From Nematostella vectensis (Eukaryota > Cnidaria > Anthozoa > Actiniaria > Edwardsiidae), in assembly GCF_932526225.1 (NCBI RefSeq), contig NC_064048.1, forward strand, positions 7,667,015-7,731,014: a stretch of DNA of 64,000 bases, read 5' to 3'. The notes under the pieces were generated by a model. It was given only the letters and a program-made list of their open reading frames with translations. It was not told where the DNA came from and searched no databases. Positions 56,010 through 64,000 of this stretch are shown one piece after another. The position numbers and the translations under genes are program-made. The stretch's first letter is position 1, and each line of letters opens with the position of its first letter.

Positions 56010-56275
56010 CTTGGATGATGACAACGCAGAAAAACGCACTGTATATGAGCAACAGCTTTAAATCTACATATGGATCTCCCGGCGACTTTTTGCTTGCATC
56101 TAACTTTTCACACACAATTTCACTAGATGTCGTGCTGAAAAGCATACCCTGGAAACCAGAGGCTCCAAGAGTTTTTGAGCGAAGCGAGATAGAAATACGT
56201 GGTTTCAGAGCTTCGAACAATCTCGTCCCCAGGGTCTTCTGGGTAATTTTCAATATGGCGTCTAGCTGAAGAACA

Positions 56276-59200
56276 ACTTGCGGCTAAATGCAGGAATCGA
56301 TCCAGTTCCCGATTGGTCAAGAGAGCAATAGTCTTCCGACGGTATGCCGATACCCACCGAGCGGTCATCGGCCAAACATCGTTAAAGCTGTTCCACACGT
56401 GGGACGGAATAGAGAAATTTGTTTGTTTGATGATACTTTACTCTTCTATTTTGCGTTTTGTGGCACGAGCAAAGATGTTAGACATTTGAAAATACCTTTT
56501 TTTTACCGTCCTCGAAGGATCTTTTGTCGATTGTCTCTTCACTTTGAGGTTGGAAAAAAGAAGCTGAGTATCAAGACTTTTGTGCACACGAGGTGAGTTC
56601 GATAATTAACAGATTTAAGGTATCAATATTTGAACACGTTGCTTATATCATATAAGTTAATAGGATTGTTAGCTGTTATAAAAGATCAGGTCCCAACCTG
56701 CATAGTAGAGAACGTATGAGTGTACTTTATTAAGTGGCGAAAAGCTCCATTTCATCGATCAAGATCGATTCCTGTATAACTGAAAAAGATCCATTCCTTT
56801 TTATCGCCCCCCAAAATTGAGTAAGGTTGTATTTTATATGTTTCTATCTTAACTTTAAGTAGTATTTTGATAGTTATATTTCTTTTTTCAAATTGATAAG
56901 GTTTCAACGGTAAAACAGTAAGGTCAATTTTTTTGGATACCGGATCGATTTCTGCATGAAAGATCCATAGACCACAGCACTAAAAACTAATATCGTACTA
57001 CTCATATATTTGTATCCATTCAAGACATGCAAACTTCTCAGCTTTGGCCAGGCATTTAATTTCAAGCAAAAACTTGTTAAAATAATGTCTCAATTATATG
57101 GCAGTCTTCATTTTAATTACCCATTGTCCCCTACACCAGTCTGTACAGGACGTAGCATCAGCCTACAGTAGGATAACTGGTATTAAAGATATGTATCCAT
57201 CAAGGTGATAGCAACTACTCTTCAACCAAGTAGTAGCTTGGGTTTTTAGACAATTTCAGTGCGAACAAGGATTAATAGCAGAATTGTCGCCCCGTAACAA
57301 TTCTCAAATAAAACAACCAAACACTTAGAAATATTATAAACAGGATTATACAGAATAAAACTTGTAAATAAATAAAACTTGTAAATTTATGCTCAATGAA
57401 GTTCAACCTAATTTCCTTCCATTTTATGAGGTTGCCATTGCCTATGCATGCTGGGACCCTAGTAATAAATTATTGGATAGACTTCTATACAAGTTTCTGC
57501 TTTTTCGATGCAGACTCTAGGCAGTCCTTGCACATCCAGTTGTTGCCAGCAGGTTTTGCACACATCCTGGAACACAAAGATAACACAAAGTTTGATGTAG
57601 TGGACTCACAGGAAACCAACAAAATATTTTTGTGTTCAAAAGATGTGACTAATTTTTCAAAGTTAATTGGTAGTGTTGTTGTTGTTATTGAGAATTTATT
57701 AATCTGATAAGCTTACCAGTCAAGTACCCTTTCACAACTGTAACACGCAATTTTGTTGGTATTGTTATCTGCAAGCAAAACCAGACACTTCTAACAATAC
57801 ATGTAGTCTTTTTTTTTTAGTTTTCTTTTTTGTTGAGTAGAACCTCTGCGTCTCCATTTTCTTGTTTGCTGGAGCAGTTTTGTTATTTGCCAGAGGGATT
57901 GTATCAGTCTTTTTTTTATTAAGGCCGTAAGCAGATTTTGTGTTTTTGTCAAGTCCTTTTCTAGCTGTTTTAGAATACTTGCTGCGTGACAGCAATCAAC
58001 TTTCTCTAATAACTGGAGAAGTCCTTCCTTTATTCTTTCTTTGGCTGAATCCACATCAGGTTTTTGGACTCTACACATTTGGCCAGGAATTCTATTTCTT
58101 GGTCTAAATTTGTTTCTAATTGACTTTTTTATGCTCATTTTCTTTTTGTTCGGCCAGTCTCTTTGCCAGGTGGATATGCTTGCATATTGTTGTTGTTATG
58201 AGGGAGTCTGGACAGGTGCATTGAGACTGATGAATGCAAATATTGCATTCTTTACATCTCACCTTGCATTTAGTATCTTCCGGGCAACAAATTGCATGCA
58301 AAACTACTCTGTTTACATGTTTGTTGTCGTCTGATGAAACAGACCATACTCCATCTCCTACAGTGACAGCATTTTGTGGGGACATAAGCAAACTTTGTTT
58401 GTGTCTCTTAGAAATGTTGTTTATTCGATAGCTTAATTTTCCTTTTGTCATTTTTATCATCCTATTGAAGGCCTTGTCCCACACATACTGCTGAGATTTA
58501 CCAAACATGTATCTACACATTTGTTCACTTTCCCTTTGAGATACACCCTTTTGAACACTCTGTGGAAGGCTTCCACATACATGTTTGTATTTATCCCCAT
58601 TCCTTTTCTATAACAGTATGCCCATTCCTTTTTCTTTGGCACCCAGTCTTTTCTAAAGTATTCATAGAATTCTATTGTTTTTGAGCCCAGGTAGTTTAGA
58701 AGAGCTAGAAGCAGTTTCTTAAAAACATCTTCATTAGTTTCTTGGAGGGCAGTCCTCATCATTTTGTACACCTCCTCTTGAACCTGCTTACTACCTATCT
58801 TTCTTCTGAGTTCTAACTGCCAAGCTTTGTCAGTGTGCCAGGTGCATATAAGCTTAGCAGGGTGGAGGCCTCCCAATATGGCTATCCAAGCATTGTAGAA
58901 CTGTGGGGCCATGTCACTCATAAAAAAACTTGGACTGTATGACCCCACAGTTTTTTCTAATTTCCCTAATAAATATTGTCATGGTGGTGAAAGTCCTCAT
59001 GACTTGACAAACACCATCCCACAGGAAAACCTTGATCAAACTCATCCATGACTAATATTGTTGTTAGTGTAAAGTCATATGCATTTGTGCCATGAGTTGA
59101 ATCACAGCAAATGCCTTTGTGGCCAAATCTTGTCAGCATATTTTTTTGAATTTGACTTTGCAAAACAATAAAAACATCGGATTTCTGTAGGTCATACCCT

Positions 59201-60333
59201 TCCTCTGCTATCTGCCCCTGTAGTTTATAGTACAATACAGGGTTATTATCCTCTAAACTCCACTCTGTTATCCATGTAAGCACACTTTGTTGGTCATTTG
59301 GATGACGTTGAACATCTTTCAGCCCATATGCTCTTTCAATGTTTTGGATGTCTTTACGCTCCAGAATGTGGTGTCTGCCTATGTTCTTAGTTGATACACT
59401 GTCCCGTACATCTTGTAGAATTTTTTCCTTTGTTACTCCCTGTTTCAGTTGTTTCAGTATATTGTAGAATTGATTTACTTAGTCCTTTAAAAAATAACCT
59501 GTCTTCACCTGTATAGCAGGAAAAATGATGTGTTTCTTCTTTGAAGATAACCCCATGAGCTGCTTTCAAGTGCACAATCAGATCTACCACTCTGTGGCAC
59601 CTAAAATTGCATGATTGGCACCTGGATATTCCATTACTCTCAGCAACACCATGTCTCCTTTTGAAGTGCCTTTGCAAATTTGACTTGAGTGTGATATTAT
59701 CCCCACAGTATGTGCAGTCATAGAGAGTTGATGATGGGGTGGAGATGGTGATAGGATTAACCTGTGGTGGTGTGACTTGTTGCATGTCAACAGGCAAAGA
59801 TTGCGGGGTTGTAGGGTGATGGCGACTGCCTGATGCTGATGGCAGTTTAATTTGTGGTCCAGTGACTTGTTGCAGGTCAACTGGTGCTGATGGCGAGGAG
59901 GTTGGTCGACACATGGTCACTTTTAATACCAGAAATCAAATCCAACTGCTTAAATAACTGACAATGGAGCGTAGAATAGTTGAAAATCGAGAAGTATAAG
60001 TAAATCATTTACCTTTTACCACAACGATTTAGAGTTCAAAGTCACTTAATAAGCTTAGTGCAAAATATCGCCTCTTTTGTAGTAGAAATTTCTCTATTTC
60101 CTTCCTCACATCAAGCTATCAATTCTGGTGATCGAATGCTAAAGAAAATAGAGGATTTGCGGTCTAAAAAGTAAAGAAAAAGACCAAACACAGACAACAC
60201 TTGTGCCGCGTTTTCAATAAGACTGCAGAACTGCAGATCGGCTTATTCGGTCTCACTTCGGTCCGCGCGAAAGAATGCCATTGTTCTCTCGACCAATCAG
60301 GAATTGGATCGATTCCTGCATTTAGCCGCAAGT
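56276..60333 (-). mobile_element. Mutator-like (MULE) DNA transposon with complete ends (unit C)
   Basis: Terminal inverted repeats of about 60 bp, imperfect: the left begins ACTTGCGGCTAAATGCAGGA, and the right (60275-60333) is its reverse complement, with matching GATTGGTC.AGAGA.CAAT further in. The 9-bp duplication TGAAGAACA lies at 56267-56275 and 60334-60342. Unit A has the empty site. The encoded DDE transposase with SWIM motif and the 9-bp duplication both point to the Mutator superfamily. The transposase has several frame breaks, so the copy is probably inactive. Confidence 0.88.
57540..59920 (-). pseudogene. C2H2-DDE-SWIM transposase of the Mutator-like element (unit C)
   Basis: From the N-terminus: a proline/glutamine-rich leader, C2H2 fingers (CTYCGDN...HFKRRH and CQSCNFRC...HLKAAH, 59387-59920), a linker with QDVRDSVSTKNIGRHH, DDE part 1 CCDSTHGTNAYDF (58966-59283), DDE part 2 SDMAPQF with the glutamate in NMYVEAFHRVFKR (58457-58948), SWIM motif CTCPDSL...ICKH (58116-58520), a basic C-terminal region (57791-58138) and a terminal cysteine cluster. 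Frame changes occur near 59470, 58960, 58510 and 58130. None has splice signals, so they are lesions, not introns. Those at the 58960 and 58510 positions are also present in unit B and therefore predate the B/C split. Confidence 0.82.
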
Positions 60334-61121
60334 TGAAGAACAACCTCGTTCCCAGGGTCTTCTGGGTAATTTTCAATATGGCGTCTAGCTGAAGAACAAC
60401 CTCGTTCCCAGGGTCTTCTTGCTGACCCATTTCCACAAGTAGACCGACTCTAGAGTATTTCGAGTATGTACAAAGATCCAATATGGCGGACGGCAAGGGA
60501 GAAACGAAGCCGTGGAAGGAAGTTAAAATGCTACGTTTCTGAAATGATCAAATCTAAGACATCCTGAAACTCAAAATTGTACGTCGTTGATTTAGGCAAG
60601 TTTTATCGAACATCTGAAGGTCCCTTACAAGCAAAGCTGACAAAACAGGCTTGGCTTTTAGTATATTTCATGTTGGTATTGTTGCCGCTCCTCGCTCTCT
60701 GCCGTCGTTAAAAAAAGCAAAATATGGATAAACTACTTCCACCGTATAACTAACTGGCAAAAAAAGAACCCAGACGAAATTTCACAGAGCAAGGGGATTT
60801 GTAAGTACACGACATATTTTTATAGACGTTAGAAAACCGAAGCATTTTTCGTTATAAACATCAAAATGTGATTATTTACGGCTTTTGCAATTCTATTTAA
60901 TCCAGGAAAGCTAAAAGTACTTATTTGATATTTTTTCTTGGTATTTTTTTTGTGTGTGTGCCCCCTCCCTTGTAGTACCATATAGGGAATAAACGGATAA
61001 GACTTCAAGATGATATGCATGGGTTGTTGACTTTATTATATTTGGTGGCTCCTAGAAGAGCCTTTGTTTTGTTTTCTTGATATGGCTCCTAGAAGAGGTG
61101 TTGAGTTTTGTCTGAGAGTGT
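60334..61121. other. Flank between Mutator element and GDQLT-type gene (unit C)
   Basis: Starts with the second target-duplication copy and one and a half copies of the CCTCGTTCCCAGGGTCTTCT block, then follows unit A without the LINE. The unoccupied LINE site is GTTGCCGCTCC|TCGCTCTCTG at about 60691. No gene. Confidence 0.65.
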
Positions 61122-61889
61122 TCAAGGAAGTCCCATGCCTAGCTGTTTCTTGTGCTTGCAGATCCATCCATGAAGAGAATCCATATCCAGATCTGCAAGT
61201 GATGTGATCTGGATATCCTTGAAATGGCTGTGGGCTCTTGCATGAACTGGCCGAAATGGCCGAAGTTTTCTCAAATCCCAGACCATCCCTTGCTCATCTG
61301 CTTCCGAACTCACGGTGGAATAGCGAGAAGAGTTGTGTAAGTGGATTTTTTGGCAAAGTTATCCAAAATGACCTTGACGCCAGCTGCTGCCTTAGAGGAT
61401 CTGACCATGGCCTTCTCTGTCTTGTTAGCCCCCATGCTCTTAATGATGTCCTTGCTTGTCTTGTTACAGATTTCTTGTGCTGCATCACAGGCGATGTTCC
61501 TCCCTCTCCCACCAGACCAGTTCATGGATCGTCCCCATTTGACGCAATGTGCAGTTTCCTCTGACAGAAGAGCCTGGAAATAAAGGATTGTAAAAATGTT
61601 ATTAAAAGCATTATGGGGCTTTAAAAAGTGGTTGACTCCCTGCTGGAAAGGTAGCTTGCAAAGGAAGCCCTATAAAACAGTAATATTATAGACATGGAAA
61701 GGTTAAGAAAAGTCAAAACACATTTATTTTGACCTGCAATTACTCTATGTAAAACAAATAAGATACATTTTTATGTTTACTTTGACTTTGAAATAAGTGA
61801 CTGCCAAATAGAGAATAACTTTTTTACATAGTGTTGCTTTATAGTGGTTTAACTGTATCTTAAATTGATTATAAGGGTAATATTTGGCA

Positions 61890-62032
61890 CGGGGTTTTTT
61901 TCAGAGTAGGTGGTGGAAATGGGTAAGTAAGGGCTGGAAGTCATTTTATTTTATCAGTTAAAATTTAAAAAAGTAGCTGCCTCTCGGTGGAAAATATGAA
62001 ACCCCTCTGTGAGGTCCTTAATTTCATCAACA
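61890..62032. repeat. 140-bp insert shared with unit B
   Basis: GGGGTTTTTTTCAGAGTAGG...AAACCCCTCTGTGAGG inside the intron between E7 and E6. Present in B, absent in A, so it is a marker grouping B with C. Confidence 0.7.
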
Positions 62033-62632
62033 ATTATTACATAAAAGGATAAATACTGATAATGTAGTTTTAGTTAATACCTGTCATTTAAAAAAAAAAG
62101 CCAATCAATTGTTTCAAAATTTTTTTCCAGATGTCCTTAGGGCCGCTATGGTTCAACTTTAATATTCTTAAAAAATATCAATAAGACATTACCTCTAATT
62201 GTGCAATACTGGTGAGCATTTCTACAGCATACTTGGAGTAGCTGCTTTGACTGCGGAAGTAGAGGAGTAGTCGCTTGTTGTTGATGTGATTTCCCTCCCC
62301 ATCACCCTCGGCACATGTGTCCTTCAGTTGCATGAGAAATACAACAAGTTCAATCACATTCAGCCCATAGTATCTGCAAGTAAGGCGTTTTGTTAAAGTT
62401 AGTATTAACTATAAATTACAAGAATATTTTATATGTTTTTTTTTTGCTTATTGCCGCAGCCAAGGTGTGTTAGAAATGAGAGCTAACATTATACATACAT
62501 ACCACACCATCCATATGAAATGTATCCTAGTGTATAACTGACTTTGTCAATGCTTTCATCTGGATGTTGTTGAACTTGTGCTTCCTCGTTGTCTTCAGGG
62601 TCTGCTGGTGGGGATGTTGCATAGTTGTGGTA

Positions 62633-63114
62633 ACTACATCATTTTCTCTCTACCTTTCTCTAGCTTTCGGGTCATTACATCATTTGCTCTCTACTCTTCT
62701 CTAGCTTTCGGGTCATTACATCATTTGCTCTCTACTCTTCTCTAGCTTTCGGGTCATTACATCATTTGCTCTCTACTCTTCTCTAGCTTTCGGGTCATTA
62801 CATCATTTGCTTTCTACTCTTCTCTAGCTTTCGGGTCATTACATCATTTGCTCTCTACTCTTCTCTAGCTTTCGGGTCATTACATCATTTGCTCTCTACT
62901 CTTCTCTAGCTTTCGGGTCATTACATCATTTGCTCTCTACTCTTCTCTAGCTTTCGGGTCATTACATCATTTGCTCTCTACTCTTCTCTAGCTTTCGGGT
63001 CATTACATCATTTGCTCTCTACTCTTCTCTAGCTTTCGGGTCATTACATCATTTGCTCTCTACTCTTCTCTAGCTTTCGGGTCATTACATCATTTGCTCT
63101 CTACTCTTCTCTAG
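62633..63114. repeat. 41-bp minisatellite, about 12 copies (unit C)
   Basis: Same position and unit as in A and B. Copies are nearly uniform, with the B-type leading variant CATTTTCTCTCTACC. No higher-order pattern at this length. Confidence 0.93.
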
Positions 63115-64000
63115 CTCTCTGGTCTGACTCACGAGCTCAGCATCAGGGTCTGCCATGACATATTCATCAACAAAAGCTCCTATTACATTGTCATAGTAGC
63201 CCAATTTTTCTGTTTTTGTATGATGGAGGATCCTTGCAGGTGGGATGTGCCTGGTTGGCTGGCTGTCGGTGGTGTCCATCCCAAAGAATTCCATCCCAGC
63301 CTCTATGATGTATGCTTTGCCAACACTCAATAGAAATTGCTCACACCCTTCATATGACCTATTAGAATAACATAAAAAGTATGATTTTAACTAGTGATCA
63401 TTCAAACACTTTCAATCTTTTAAATAGTGTGTCATCCTTTTTCCCAATATACAAAAAAATGGTTTGATAGTGGAACACTGCTCTAAGGAAACCAAATTCC
63501 CTATTTGTCATGTTTCTTTTTAATTAACGAATACTTGTTAGTAAAAATTTTTTTGCAATGCTGTATAAAATCTTTATTGCTTAACTGTTACCTTGTTATT
63601 TTCTCTGGAGTAACGTTTCGGCGGTTGTACTTTTCCCTGAAGAATTTCAGTGTCCCAATCTCTCGGATGGACTCTGCTGAGTAGAGTTTTGTGTATACAA
63701 GCTGAAAAAAGACAAGCATAATAAACAACAGTGCATGTTAGTATTTGTTATACTGGTTTGTGGGTGGAAACAAGGCACCTGAATTTTTTGTTTCGAAACT
63801 TCGAGGAAATAAAAAGCTTTGAATAAGAATGATGAAGATTGCTTCTACTCCTGTACCATTGCTAATTCTAGCTTATTTAAATTTACTTTTTATAACTGTA
63901 CCTGTAGAAATGACATCTTGGTATGAGAGTGCTTACTAAATGGTGAACAATGATCAAATCGGTCTTTTGCGGTGTGGCAACCAGCTCTCAGATCTTTTGC

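Larger units (their letters stand above)
50368..64000. other. Segmental duplication unit C (continues past window)
   Basis: Third copy, running off the right edge inside exon 2 of the GDQLT-type gene. It contains the intact-ended Mutator-like element (56276-60333) and the unoccupied site of unit A's LINE near 60691. The satellite and HNH-like gene are present. Confidence 0.92.
61122..64000 (-). pseudogene. GDQLT (DUF6589-like) gene, copy C, least damaged, cut by window edge
   Basis: Exons: E2 from beyond the edge to 63902, E3 63701-63592, E4 63358 to about 63089, E5 about 62601-62503, E6 62373-62193, E7 61573-61122, all with GT-AG borders. E6 here reads CGA (62271-62273) where copies A and B have TGA, and E3 lacks the 2-bp gain of copy B. 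The apparent frame break in E7 between FAKKST and the SSEADEQ segment remains, so the gene may still be dead unless the true exon border differs there. Contains GGRGRNIACD and RRNVTP as in copy A. Confidence 0.65.

Noticed and set aside
11043-64000. Assembly duplication or collapsed alleles as explanation for the triplication
   Set aside because: Units differ by a LINE, a Mutator element, a Gypsy element, a deletion and many substitutions, and are joined by a defined junction inside the GPCR. An artefact cannot be fully excluded without reads.
1-64000. tRNA, rRNA or other structured RNA genes
   Set aside because: I looked for tRNA A/B boxes and rRNA core words and saw none convincing; a covariance-model scan would be decisive.

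Overview
This is eukaryotic nuclear DNA, most likely from an anthozoan cnidarian such as a stony coral or sea anemone (inference, about 65% sure). The reasons are two compact intronless host genes (a GT31 glycosyltransferase and a class A GPCR) sitting among young Ty3/Gypsy elements, CR1/L2-like LINEs and Mutator-like DNA elements, moderate A+T, retained CpG, and short inverted-repeat elements and GTTCCCAGGGTCTTCT-type repeats of a kind I associate with cnidarian genomes. No rRNA, tRNA, prokaryotic operon or CRISPR was seen.

Left part, 1-11042: a fragment of inverted-repeat element at the edge; a TIR element (1928-7093) split by a complete, apparently recent Gypsy element (2078-6579, identical 249-bp LTRs, 5-bp target duplication CTTAT) on the minus strand; a beta-1,3-galactosyltransferase-like gene (8085-9116); and an intact class A GPCR (10222-11202).

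Right part, 11043-64000: a tandem triplication. Each unit starts inside the last transmembrane segment of the GPCR, so units B and C carry only the GPCR tail. Unit A is 11043-29234, unit B 29235-50367, unit C 50368 to the window edge. The shared order is: GPCR tail; a C/T-rich satellite with a period of about 110 bp; unique-looking non-coding DNA with a perfect hairpin and a mariner-type MITE; a 485-495 aa minus-strand gene with a prokaryote-like HNH zinc domain; a seven-exon minus-strand gene resembling the GDQLT/DUF6589 family, with a 41-bp minisatellite in one intron; an 85-bp minisatellite; a small TIR element; and a 19-bp minisatellite that leads into the next unit.

The units differ by independent insertions and losses. 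A has a 5'-truncated LINE. B and C share a Mutator-like element (C2H2 + DDE + SWIM) and a 140-bp insert. B lost the right part of the Mutator element in a 1.6-kb deletion, and a second Gypsy element (45519-50042) landed in its 19-bp array. The GDQLT-type gene is broken in every copy that can be checked, whereas the HNH-like gene keeps a full-length frame in all three, with a mosaic pattern of similarity and a strongly diverged C-terminal third in copy C. That gene is the best candidate here for an undescribed family worth following.
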